This document shows positions 1-9,158 of a DNA stretch of 14,482 bases, piece by piece. The stretch covers positions 1 through 14,482 of the forward strand of contig CADWAF010004739.1 in NCBI GenBank assembly GCA_902984215.1. The letters run 5' to 3'. Source of the DNA: Willaertia magna. Lineage: Eukaryota > Heterolobosea > Eutetramitea > Acrasida > Naegleriidae. The position numbers and the translations under genes were made by a program. The first letter of the stretch is position 1. The number at the start of each line of letters is the position of its first letter. Below the pieces are notes generated by a model. It was not told the DNA's origin. It saw only the letters and a program-made list of their open reading frames with translations, and did no database searches.

Positions 1-17
1 CCATTAAATTATAAAAA

Positions 18-3000
18 TTATTTTTTATTTTCTTCGTCCTTATGGAAATCAATATCGTCATGTTCGTCATCACTATCTACAATTCCAACTATATGTGTAT
101 CAGTATCTAAGGTTTCTACATCTTCCTCATCTAACTCAATTCCTGAAATATCATCACCAGTATTTTTTGTTAATTTCTTTTTCATTTCTTTCTTCATTTC
201 CTTCTTAATCTTTCTCTTACTCTTCTTCTTAATATCATTCTCTTCTACAATATGAGGACCCACTGTAATAGGATCTAAAATAATTGGATGAACATTTGTA
301 AGTAAGGATTGAGGTTGAATAGCACCACTTCTTTGAGTACCAGAACAAAGTTCTTCTATTAATTCCTTTTCACCTTCACGTTGAGAGAATGCATAACCTG
401 TACCAAATTGAGTATCAACAAGACTTTGTTTTGGAACTGTTTCATTGCCTTCAATATGTTCAATTGGTGTTCCTTGTGTAATATATTTACCAATTCTTCC
501 AAACTTATCATATGCCTTTCTTGTAGGTGCTTGTAATTTCTCAACATCAAATTGTTTCTCAACAACCTTTCTATCTGCCACTTGTCCAATCTTTTCATAA
601 GGTTGAAGTACATGATACAATTGTTTTGAGAAAGGTAAATAACGAACAGCACTTTTCCATGCAAAATCTCTACCAAATACCATAACAATAACTAATATTA
701 AGGATAACCAAAATAGAGCATTACCTGATGTTGTGTAGAATAAAAAGTAATACTTCATACCTAAATACTTTAATGCATTAAAAACTGAGAAATCAACTTT
801 TGGAACAACCCAATAGAAAACTGAATATAAAACTGTCCATAAAAACCAAGAAGCAATTGTACCCCAAATTAAAACAAAATTGACAATATTCCAGTTTGTA
901 GTTTCTAAAGCTAATTTCATATTTACAGTTAAAATAACGCAAGTGTATACTAATGTACCAATTTCATCCATTGAAGCTGGAATACCAAATAATAAAGTAT
1001 TGTTTGTAAAGGCATAAATTCCCATTGGAATAAAGAAAATAATTAGAGAATGCCATATTGCGTTTAAAATCCATAATAATAATTTACGTAAATTGAACTA
1101 AAATAATAATTAATGAATATTAATGAATAATAAAATACTTACAAAGTGATTAGTTTGACCATAAGTATATAATTCAGGATATGCAATGGAATGTTCATCA
1201 TTAACATCTTTATCATACAATGCATAACCAATAATTGGAAGTGAAGCAAAAATCACGTTAAAAGCAGCAAGTGACATATTTTCATAAAGTGATGTACCTG
1301 AAAAAGCATTAAAGAAGATAAAATAGAATTGTGTAAATTGTAATGTTAAATTCTTATAAAAAGAATAATTAATAGTTTTGCAAATTCTTCTATAATTAAG
1401 TCTACCATGAACTAATAATAATCTTTGTAAATATTTAAATTGTGCAATTGCATAATCTGCTGCTCTTGCTGCTTGAAGACCTTCCTTTCCACTAATACCA
1501 ACACCAATATGAGCTGCTTGAATCATACTAACATCTAAACATAAAGTTAATATTGAAACACAATAAATTAAATATTACTTACCATTAGCACCGTCACCAA
1601 TAGCTAATGTAACAGCACCTTTAAGGTTATCCTTAACTAATTTAACAATTAAGGATTTCTGTAAAGGTGACACTCTACAACAAATAACTGATTTACAAAG
1701 CATACATAACCTCAAGAAAGTTAATCTTAAAGGTTCTTCATTTGGATCATCAGCATCGTCATCGTTAGATTGGTCTGTATCAATACTTGATAAAGAAGCT
1801 CCTAAATATAATGTAGATTCCCTTCTCTTTGCTAAATTTACAGCGTCATCCTTCTTTTTCTTATTCTTCTTCTTTTTCTTCTTTTCTAAAATAATATCCA
1901 AAGCAGCACCGTCAACAACTAAACCCAAAACGGAACCCTCCTTTCCACTAAGAGCATTCTCAAGTTTAGTTCTAATTTGTGTTTTTAAAGCACCTCTATT
2001 CTCAGCATTAATAAGGATAATACTCATATCATTGTCAAGTAAGGCACAAGCATAACCAATATTGATAGCTGTTTCTTGTTTATCACCAGTTAATACCCAA
2101 ATCTTTATACGTGCTTTAGCTAATGTAGAAATTGTTTCTGGTACTTCATCTTGTAATTTATCTTCAATTGCGGTTGTACCAACAAGTTCTAAATTCTTTT
2201 CAATTAACTCAGCAGCATCTGCTAACTTTTGTTTCTTATCTTGTAAATCTAATTCAGCTGGTTCATAAACTTCAGTATTCCATTTATGGTAAGCTTCTGG
2301 GTCTAGAACTACTTTTGCGCAAACTAATGTTCTTAAACCTTCAGCTGCATGTTTTTCTAATAGTTTTCTAGTTTCTTTTGCATAAGGTTGATCTTTTCTC
2401 ATTCTGTCATAAATTACGTTATCAGCACCTTTTGTGTAAAGGATAATTTGTCCATCTTCTGTTTTAACAATAGCAGACATTCTCTTTCTTGTAGAGTTGA
2501 ATTCTAAAATATTTAGAACTTCATATGTTTTAGTGACACCATGAGCGTCAATTGAAATCTTTTTGGTATTACGTTCTTTAAATACAAATCCCAAATGTTG
2601 TGCAGCCTTAACTAAAGCGGCTTCATCAGGACTAGATGCTTGATAAATAATTTCTATTAAAATAAATTAGTAAATATCAATAAATTATGTAATTATTGTA
2701 AATACTTACTGTTTGGATCAGATGAGTCAATTTCTGGAACTACAGTGTGACAAACAGCCAATAGTGTTAAAAATTCTTCAATTTCATTTGCAACTTTTTC
2801 TTCTTTCCATTTTCCATGTAAAATTCTGTGATCAGTAAATTGAAAACCATCAGCTGACACTTCAACCTTTTCTTCTTCCAAAACCTCACCTCTTCTCTTA
2901 GCTGCTGCCCTACCAATCTCAGTTGTTCCTGTACCATACTCAACACCACAAACAGAAAACTTTAAAAACTCCATAACATTTTGAGTAAGCGTTCCAGTCT

Positions 3001-4444
3001 TATCACTAAATATATATTCAACTTGTCCCAATTCTTCATTCAAACTTGACGTTTTAGCAGCTGCAGGAATATGTAAATCTACAGATTTATCATAATAACA
3101 CATCTTAAGATCACTATCAATAAATACCCTCGCTTGTATTACCTTAACAGTTTCTAATGTCACATACAAAGAAATTGGAATACAACCATTATAAAGAATA
3201 AAGAATGTTAACAATCCACCAAAGAACTCAGAAGCTAATGAAGTAGTATTCCTTATATACCAATGATTATTTCTAGGATTACTTGTTCCATCCCAAATAG
3301 TAATAGCTGCTGCAGAAAATACAGTTAAAACACATTGAACTAAAAACAATACTAAAATCATCTTATTAGTAATCTTCTCCACTTTAGATCTTTTAGAAGG
3401 TGGATTTCTACTATTCATCATCAATTTAGAATGCTTTCCAGTAAACACAACTAAACCATAAACATACTTTGTATTCTTCAATTGTGCTCCTCTCAATAAG
3501 ATATTTTCAACATCCACAGGAATAGGTTTAGGTTCGGCATCTAACTTTAACGTTCCTGTAAAGTTATATAACTTATTATTAGGTTGTTCACATTGTACCA
3601 TTCCTTTTAAGCGATTTAACATTTCTGGTTCTTTTAACTCACTAGTAGCTGCAACGCAACGTTTAATTTTAAGATTTGTTTCACCATCTAACTGAGAAGT
3701 TTCTATATAACAAATACCTTGATGTTCACTACTGGATAGGGCTATTAGATCGGCTGGAAAGTTTTCATCTTGATTTACCTTAACAATATCTCCAACACGT
3801 ACTTCTTTCCAACTAATGGCTTGAGTGGAACTTCCCCTAACAACCGTCACATCTCTATTATTTACTTCTGCATCGGAAATTTTACGTTTAATATCTTCAT
3901 AAGCATCTTTTATCATTTGAACTAAAATGACGATAATTAAGGTACCTCCTGTACTATATCTACCACTGTTTTGTTGGTTATAAATTGTTTTTAATGAGTA
4001 TTATTATTAATAGTTAAATATAATTAAATAATTGAAATAGATAAGGATTACAATAAAATTTTTGTAAAGAAATAAAGAAATACATACGTTGGTGAAAAGG
4101 GAGTTGCAATTTGAAGAATAGCAATAATTAAAAAGTAAATATTTGCAACTCTTTTAAATTGTTCAAATAAATTTTTAGGAATAAATGTTATTGGACTATA
4201 TTTTGATGTAGAAACTATTTTAATTAATAAATATAATAATTATTAAAAAAATATATTGAATAAATAGTATTTAAAACCTACCTGAATTATCGCAAAATTT
4301 ATTTTCACCTCTTGAATTTAATACTGGATCATTAAAGTGAATTATACGAGGTTCTGGGGGTAAACGATTCCAAGGTAGCCAAGCATTAAATTGGTTCCAT
4401 TTCTCACCCCAGTTTACATCAAGAAGTCTAGTTAATCGATTCAT
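18..4444 (-). CDS. P4-ATPase phospholipid flippase, Drs2/ATP8A type, six exons
   Basis: Predicted to move aminophospholipids from the outer or lumenal leaflet to the cytosolic leaflet of Golgi, endosome or plasma membrane; the family usually needs a CDC50 partner, not seen here. Exons (minus strand): 4444-4282, 4214-4088, 3965-2710, 2653-1583, 1534-1143, 1097-18. All five introns are GT-AG, and the joined frame gives 1362 aa. Visible motifs: N-terminal [28 protein letters not shown] across junction 2, DGET (190-193, actuator), PISL in M4 (360-363), SDKTGT with phospho-Asp D418, KGAD, TGDKQET with D706, CCRVSP, and [14 protein letters not shown] across junction 4. The last exon holds the final membrane segments and then a long tail with GYAFSQ (about 1237-1242), the autoinhibitory-tail signature of Drs2/ATP8A. 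Odd points: a Lys-rich then acidic insert (about 773-828) ahead of the FLRLC strand, and a strongly charged C-terminus. The first ATG opens directly into conserved family sequence. Lipid specificity cannot be read from the sequence. Confidence 0.95.
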
Positions 4445-4537
4445 TAGTCTTTATTGTTCTTTTTAATAGTTTAATAAATAATAATCAAAATTAATTAAGT
4501 ATCTCTTTTTTGAACTATACTTTTTTTCTTCTATGTC

Positions 4538-4549
4538 CTTCAGCCTTGA
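4538..4549 (-). promoter_or_regulatory. CAAGGCTGAAG motif upstream of flippase
   Basis: On the minus strand this reads TCAAGGCTGAAG, with its 5' end about 105 nt upstream of the flippase ATG. Closely similar words lie in sense orientation before Arp3, the MFS transporter, the F-box gene and, more weakly, the Rho-like gene. A role as promoter or initiator element is an inference from this recurrence. Confidence 0.3.
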
Positions 4550-5004
4550 TAGAACTAGAATCGGATTCAAAAAAAGAAATATAAAAAATAAAATTTGTTG
4601 ATTCAAAACACTTCGTTTTTTTTTAAGAAATTAAAAATTAAAAAAATTCATTTTTATAATTTAGTGGTAGATGTTGATACCCAGAGTCTTTTGCTAGTCA
4701 TAAGCTGATTGACAGTTTAGAAGGTGGTTAGAGGAATTTGAAAATTAAAACCATTGGTTCTTTGTCCTATCCGCAGTACAAATGCTCCTCCTTCCTTTCT
4801 TCTATTAAAAGTACGGGAATGTATTGAGGGCTGTTCTAGGTAATGGGAATGGAATTAGAAAGAAAGATATAATTGTTGTGATGGTTTAAATTATAATGAG
4901 TCGTTTTTAAAATAATTGGCGTGTAATTAGAAAATTAATTTACTTCTAAATCTTAAATGGAAATTATTGATTTCACATTTGAAACAAATACACAATTAAA
5001 TTCT

Positions 5005-5028
5005 TTTTCACACCAATTAATTTAACAC
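5005..5028 (+). repeat. 24-nt element shared with the MFS transporter 5' flank
   Basis: TTTTCACACC followed by AATTAATTTAACAC. The copy at 11598-11620 is identical except that it lacks one C. Both copies are on the plus strand, about 229 and 193 nt upstream of the start codons of the two plus-strand genes. It may be a shared promoter element or the remnant of a small repeat. Confidence 0.45.
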
Positions 5029-5164
5029 ACAAGGAGCAAGACAAATCAACCCCATCAAGAGCAGTTATTGACAATTAATTAACAGCAATGATGACAATAT
5101 TAATGAAAACAGCCTTAATAACAGCATACCTGTCAAATCTTACAACCAAGTAGTCAACTTTCTG

Positions 5165-5180
5165 CAAGGCTTGAAGCCTT
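5165..5180 (+). promoter_or_regulatory. CAAGGCTTGAA motif in a 15-nt palindrome before Arp3
   Basis: AAGGCTT (5166-5172), one G, then AAGCCTT (5174-5180) form a perfect 7-nt inverted repeat. The sense word CAAGGCTTGAA starts 69 nt before the Arp3 ATG and recurs exactly at 11690-11700 before the transporter gene. It could be a protein-binding palindrome near the transcription start; function is inferred only. Confidence 0.35.
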
Positions 5181-5233
5181 CCGCTTTCGATCATCAATAA
5201 ATAAAAAATATATTTTTAAAAAAAAATAAAAAA

Positions 5234-6499
5234 ATGTCTCTTTCAAATGATGTCATTGCAAGATCCAATCCAGTCTTAGTGATTGATAATGGTACAGGAT
5301 TTACCAAGATGGGTTATGCTGGAAATACCGAACCAAATTATATTGTACCAACTTGTATTTCACATAATCCAAGATCTCAAGATAAAGGATTAGAAGATCT
5401 TGATTTTTATATTGGATATGAAGCCCAAGAAAAACAAGGAGGAAATTATGATTTAGTATATCCTATGAGACATGGTTTAATTGAAGATTGGTCTAAAATG
5501 GAAATGTATTGGGAACAATGCTTCTTTAATTATTTAAAGTGTGAACCTGAAGATCACTATGTAATGTTAACAGAACCACCACTAAACCCACCTGAGAACA
5601 GAGAATATACTGCTGAAATTATGTTTGAAACCTTCAATGTATCAGGTCTTTATATTGCCGTTCAAGCTGTTTTAGCCTTATGTGCTAGTTGGTCTAGTAA
5701 ACAAAGTAAGAAATTAGGCTTAGGAGGATCTTTATCCGGTACTGTTATTGATAGTGGAGATGGTGTTACCCACGTTATCCCTGTTGTAGATGGTTATGTT
5801 ATCGGATCATCTATTAAACATATTCCTCTTGCAGGTAGAGATGTTACTGAATTCCTTTTAAGATTCATACAAGATCGTGAAAAGGGTATCCCACCAGAAG
5901 ATATAAAGTTAGCTGTACAAAAGATCAAAGAAACTCATTGTTATGTTTGTTCTGATTTAGTTAAGGAATTTGGTCGTTATGATACTAATCCTCAAGAATT
6001 TATTAAGAAATATTCTCAAGAGAATAAGAAGGTTGGTAAATGGGAAATTGATGTAGGTTATGAACGCTTTTTAGCTCCAGAAGTTTTCTTTAATCCTGAA
6101 ATTTTCTCTCCAGACTTTTCTACCCCACTCTCCGATGTAGTTGATCATGCTATTCAAACTTCACCAATTGATGCTAGAAGAGCTTTATATAAAAATATTG
6201 TTTTATCTGGTGGTTCTACAATGTTTGAACATTTTGGTAGAAGATTAGAAAGAGATATAAAATTCAAGTTGAATGAACGTTATGAAAAGGCTGTTAGTTT
6301 ATCTAAATCACAAGAAAAACCAAAGGCTATTGATTGTAATGTTATTTCACACTCTCATCAACGTTTTGCTGTGTGGTTTGGTGGTTCTATGTTAGGTACT
6401 ATGCAAGAATTTAAGAGAGTATGTCACACTAAAGCTCAATATGATGAAATGGGTCCTTCTATTGCAAGAAGAAGTCAAGTTTTCCAAAATTTTGTTTAA
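5234..6499 (+). CDS. arp3: Actin-related protein 3 (Arp2/3 complex subunit)
   Basis: With Arp2 it forms the pseudo-actin dimer that seeds a branch filament in the Arp2/3 complex, driving pseudopods, endocytosis and phagocytosis. It is a single intact exon of 421 aa, matching the family's usual length of about 420. Family-diagnostic sequence includes [18 protein letters not shown] near the N-terminus (first phosphate loop), [59 protein letters not shown] (second phosphate loop), [25 protein letters not shown] and AVWFGGSML near the C-terminus. It starts at the first ATG after an A-rich leader, and an alignable N-terminus supports that start. It is divergent from the flippase gene. Nothing in it looks degenerate; the lack of introns contrasts with the two other long genes here. 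Confidence 0.98.
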   Translation: MSLSNDVIARSNPVLVIDNGTGFTKMGYAGNTEPNYIVPTCISHNPRSQDKGLEDLDFYIGYEAQEKQGGNYDLVYPMRHGLIEDWSKMEMYWEQCFFNYLKCEPEDHYVMLTEPPLNPPENREYTAEIMFETFNVSGLYIAVQAVLALCASWSSKQSKKLGLGGSLSGTVIDSGDGVTHVIPVVDGYVIGSSIKHIPLAGRDVTEFLLRFIQDREKGIPPEDIKLAVQKIKETHCYVCSDLVKEFGRYDTNPQEFIKKYSQENKKVGKWEIDVGYERFLAPEVFFNPEIFSPDFSTPLSDVVDHAIQTSPIDARRALYKNIVLSGGSTMFEHFGRRLERDIKFKLNERYEKAVSLSKSQEKPKAIDCNVISHSHQRFAVWFGGSMLGTMQEFKRVCHTKAQYDEMGPSIARRSQVFQNFV

Positions 6500-6548
6500 A
6501 TTATTATTTATTATTATTTGAAATTTTATTTATTTGATGTTGTACAAA

Positions 6549-6554
6549 AATAAA
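6549..6554 (+). terminator. Possible Arp3 polyadenylation signal
   Basis: AATAAA lies 50 nt after the Arp3 stop codon, just before T-rich sequence. This hexamer is common by chance in AT-rich DNA, so the call rests on position only. Confidence 0.35.
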
Positions 6555-6569
6555 CATTTGTTATATTAA

Positions 6570-6785
6570 TATTCATTTGTTGTCAAGGGAATTGTTATTG
6601 TAACAGTTTATCAAGTAGAAAGAGGAAAATGTCGTGTTGTTGGTTGTTCAATGTGTCACTTAGGTACGCCAACTAATAAAAGTTTAGAAAAAACAAAAGG
6701 AAGAAAAAAGATCAATAGAGTAGAAAGAGCAGAATTATTTTACACCTATTTTGACAGAGATGAAAGAATTGAACGTTTTTATTAA
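6570..6785 (+). pseudogene. Orphan open fragment, possible gene relic or lone 3' exon
   Basis: After an in-frame TAA at 6567-6569 the frame stays open for 71 codons to TAA at 6783-6785, in DNA where chance ORFs are usually short. The first ATG is only at 6651-6653, and residues before it (such as VTVYQVERGKCRVVGCSMC) look as protein-like as those after it. The rest is Lys/Arg-rich and ends with an aromatic and acidic stretch (ELFYTYFDRDERIERFY). I do not recognise the family. A TTGTTGTCAAG just before 6588 could serve as a splice acceptor, but the only gene upstream on this strand is complete Arp3. Most likely a fragment of a duplicated gene; a chance ORF cannot be excluded. Confidence 0.3.
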
Positions 6786-6882
6786 GATAATATATTAAAT
6801 ACTACTATTTATATATTTAGAAAAGATATTTACAACAATGCTACAGTTAAATTTACAATTTATTAGTTTACATTTAACACAT

Positions 6883-7812
6883 TTATTCAAAGTAGGCTCT
6901 TAATTTTACATTTCTATCACGTTGATCAATAATTTGATTTAAATCATCCAAATCATAGAAATCTTTCAATACTCCATCATAATATTGAAGTCTTACAATT
7001 CCTTTCTTTGCCTCAGTTAAATCATTTCCAAATCTAACTTCAATTTCATTCTTCAATTTATTCACATCATTTTCATCTAATCTAACCATAATTACCTTAT
7101 TTAATTTAAAATTATTAAATAAAGTACTTCCAGTACCTGTATTGGCAGGAAGTAATTCTACACCAAACCTTAATTCATTTTCTTCAAATACACTAACACC
7201 ACCATTATTATTATTATTAGTTGGTGATAACATTGAGGGTGAGTGACCACCAACAATAGGAGAAGAAACCATTCCATGAATATGATGTCTTCTTAATTCA
7301 TTCTTCTTTAATACAATACTTGCACATCTTTGCATTAAAACATCAATATTCTTACCAGTTTTTGCACTAACTTCAAGATATAATTTTGCACCAATTCTAT
7401 TTTGCATTTCCAAAGCATCAACTAGAGATATTTTTCGTTGATCTTCAGGTAGATCACATTTGTTGCCAACTAAGATTAAACTTGCATCTGCACAATGTTC
7501 TCTTAATTCTTTCTTCCAACGATCAGCTACTTTTTCAAACGATAATCTATTATTAAGGGAAAATAAAACGACAAATACATCAGTACCAAAATATGATAAT
7601 ATTCTTAATCTGTCCGAATCGAATGATGGTACCTTGGATTCAGTATCCCACATGGAGAGTGTCACAACTTTATCGTCAACTTTAACATCAACTAAACAAT
7701 TGTTGACTGATGGGACGTTTTCACTGTATTCATTTCTTAGGGCTCTATGAATGACAGCACTTTTACCAGTGCCATTTTCACCGACGAATATCACTTTGAT
7801 TGGCATGCTCAT
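6883..7812 (-). CDS. Rho-like small GTPase with PB1-like C-terminal domain
   Basis: 309 aa, single exon. Residues 5-170 form a Ras-superfamily domain closest to Rho/Rac: P-loop GENGTGKS (11-18), VPSV in switch I (Ser35 where Rho proteins have Thr), then RLRILSYFGTDVFVVLFSL in typical Rho arrangement, NKCD (117-120) and SAK (149-151). Switch II is altered: WDTES(K) (55-60) replaces DTAGQ, so the usual Gly and catalytic Gln are absent and hydrolysis is probably weak or lost. The Rho insert helix is missing. After a low-complexity linker with an Asn run (about 190-235), residues 239-309 resemble a PB1/ubiquitin-like fold, with LKNEIEVRFG, YYDGVLKDFYDLDDL and a final VKLRAYF strand. There is no CAAX box, so membrane attachment by prenylation is unlikely. 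It is the third of three same-strand genes and follows the F-box gene by 179 nt. GTPase call sure, PB1 call moderate. Confidence 0.88.
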   Translation of the reverse strand: MSMPIKVIFVGENGTGKSAVIHRALRNEYSENVPSVNNCLVDVKVDDKVVTLSMWDTESKVPSFDSDRLRILSYFGTDVFVVLFSLNNRLSFEKVADRWKKELREHCADASLILVGNKCDLPEDQRKISLVDALEMQNRIGAKLYLEVSAKTGKNIDVLMQRCASIVLKKNELRRHHIHGMVSSPIVGGHSPSMLSPTNNNNNGGVSVFEENELRFGVELLPANTGTGSTLFNNFKLNKVIMVRLDENDVNKLKNEIEVRFGNDLTEAKKGIVRLQYYDGVLKDFYDLDDLNQIIDQRDRNVKLRAYFE

Positions 7813-7882
7813 CTTACTGTGGCTAGTTATTATTACTTTTTTTTTAATTTAGTTTTTGATCTAATTCTACAACCTGCTTAAA

Positions 7883-7892
7883 TCAGCTTTGA
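7883..7892 (-). promoter_or_regulatory. TCAAAGCTGA, variant of shared upstream motif
   Basis: On the minus strand this reads TCAAAGCTGA, 80 nt before the Rho-like gene ATG. It differs by one base from the TCAAGGCTGA upstream of the flippase. It also sits in an imperfect 7-nt hairpin (7876-7894). It is weak on its own and listed only as part of the recurring set. Confidence 0.2.
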
Positions 7893-7991
7893 GCATAAAA
7901 ATGTACAAAAAAATAAAACGACCTTTTTTGATTATGTGAAACGCTTATTAGGGATTTATGAAATAAAATTAATTATTAAGAAACAAAAAGT

Positions 7992-9143
7992 CTATGGAAT
8001 ACATTGTAATGCCAAGACCTGTTCCATATCACTTTCCAAAAGTTTTGATAAAGACCTACAACATTTAATACATTGCTTAAATCCCATATACTTGTCGTAA
8101 GAAGTAACTATGAACCCAAAAATATTACAATTGGCAATTAATCCAAAACCATATCTGTTGTCAGCCAAGTGAACAAAAGAACCCGAGTCATCAACTAAAA
8201 TTTCTATCAAAGAGTAGTTTGATCCAGCATAATGTGTCATAATACTCTTCGAGCATGCTGCCCTGAGTTCACTTCCCAATAGTGGCACTAAACGCCTGGC
8301 AATTCTTAATTTACCAATTATAAACTTCAGTTCTTCTAAGGAAGCCTTAAAGTGAGGTGAAGTACAACAAATTGGAATACAAACATTGGGATTAATGTCA
8401 CTATTTTCTAAATTGTGTTTTTCCAAATATTCAAAGTTAAAATTATAGGCAGCAGCATCTACACAACCAGGGACAATATTTAATCCTATTTTCATCTTAA
8501 GATTATACTCACAACAAAAATTACAATCACACGCACTTATACTATAACCAATAAGCCTAAAATCTTTCTTACTTATATTATAACCCTTTATCATGTTATA
8601 AAATTCTTTGGTTGACTCTAAAATATCGTCATCTGTAGCTTCATCAGCAATAACCACATTAGGCTTTAAAGCCTTCAATGCGTTTCTAGTTCTATAAGAT
8701 ACCAAGTAACAAGATCTTATATCCAAAAACTCCAGAGAAGGTAAACCTCCAGATTTCAGTGATTCCATAAATTTAGTTACTGTACTATTGTGAATAGCTG
8801 TTCTTCTTAATATTATAGCCTTTGTAAACTGTAATACATTCCATTTATAAAGTCTGTAAATAAACTTATCATTAACTAATGGACTGTCTGATAAGTTAAG
8901 TATTTTCCAATGGTATGAAGTTGGATTAAGGAAAAAGTTAGTAAATATCTCTTTAGATAAGGGAGCAATGTATTGAACAATATCAAATAGCGTCAAATAT
9001 GAACATATTTCTGTAAGAATATCCTTAGGAACGTTTCCAGCTAAATAATTACTTCCTCTAATTAAATCTTTGGGTGGTATCTTTGTTTTTGCTTTCAAGT
9101 ATTTCGATCTAACGCTCAGAAATCTAGCGCTCTTATTACCCAT
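7992..9143 (-). CDS. F-box protein with possible N-myristoylation site and Cys-rich C-terminal half
   Basis: 383 aa, single exon. The ATG at 9143-9141 is the start; the frame is open for six more codons upstream but begins with TTG after a TGA. The start gives MGNKSARF, which fits the N-myristoylation pattern (Gly2, small residue at 6, basic residues nearby). Residues 38-82 look like an F-box (VPKDILTEICSYLTLFDIVQYI, then a conserved Trp), the module that binds Skp1 in SCF ubiquitin ligases. LPSLEFLDIRSC (134-145) is leucine-rich-repeat-like. The C-terminal half has many cysteines, including CDCNFCC at 205-211, CC at 259-260 and CxxCC at 358-362; whether these bind metal or are lipid-modified is unknown. 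It may recruit a substrate at a membrane (inference). It lies 116 nt downstream of the F-box/GTPase fusion gene on the same strand. Confidence 0.75.
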   Translation of the reverse strand: MGNKSARFLSVRSKYLKAKTKIPPKDLIRGSNYLAGNVPKDILTEICSYLTLFDIVQYIAPLSKEIFTNFFLNPTSYHWKILNLSDSPLVNDKFIYRLYKWNVLQFTKAIILRRTAIHNSTVTKFMESLKSGGLPSLEFLDIRSCYLVSYRTRNALKALKPNVVIADEATDDDILESTKEFYNMIKGYNISKKDFRLIGYSISACDCNFCCEYNLKMKIGLNIVPGCVDAAAYNFNFEYLEKHNLENSDINPNVCIPICCTSPHFKASLEELKFIIGKLRIARRLVPLLGSELRAACSKSIMTHYAGSNYSLIEILVDDSGSFVHLADNRYGFGLIANCNIFGFIVTSYDKYMGFKQCIKCCRSLSKLLESDMEQVLALQCIP

Positions 9144-9158
9144 GTTAATTGACCTATA

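Larger units (their letters stand above)
4445..5233. other. Divergent intergenic region, flippase / Arp3
   Basis: This region of 789 nt carries the 5' flanks of two genes that point away from each other. It contains A/T tracts near both start codons, a less AT-rich block at about 4670-4860, two ATTGG (CCAAT-type) pentamers at 4753-4757 and 4915-4919, a TCAAGGCTGAAG motif on the flippase sense strand, an element shared with the transporter promoter, and a 15-nt palindrome before Arp3. A 22-codon ATG ORF beginning near 4957 ends inside the shared element and is probably chance. I see no protein gene and no convincing tRNA cloverleaf or snRNA. Confidence 0.6.
6500..6882. other. Convergent intergenic region, Arp3 / Rho-like gene
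   Basis: These are the 3' flanks of two genes that face each other. The first part (to about 6575) is AT-rich 3' UTR of Arp3. The middle holds an open fragment with coding-like composition, listed separately. The last 97 nt are AT-rich and probably the 3' UTR of the minus-strand GTPase gene. Confidence 0.6.

Noticed and set aside
1110..1574. Several independent short genes in the flippase region
   Set aside because: Each open frame carries successive P4-ATPase motifs. GT-AG introns join them in phase and rebuild [15 protein letters not shown] and SPTGRY at the junctions.
2062..2371. Plus-strand ORFs inside the flippase gene
   Set aside because: They are antisense shadows of a well-conserved coding exon, without family similarity or start context.
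4664..4760. tRNA-like words (TTAGTGGTAG ... GGTTCTTTGTCC)
   Set aside because: The B-box lacks GGTTCGA and no acceptor or anticodon stem can be paired.
7203..7221. ATT triplet repeat as a microsatellite of interest
   Set aside because: It encodes an in-frame Asn run. Similar runs occur at 10490-10500 and 11110-11175, and they are common in AT-rich protist proteins.
7876..7894. Hairpin GCTTAAA-TCAGC-TTTGAGC as a terminator or riboswitch
   Set aside because: The stem needs a G-T pair on one strand and an A-C mismatch on the transcribed one, and it lies before a eukaryotic gene.
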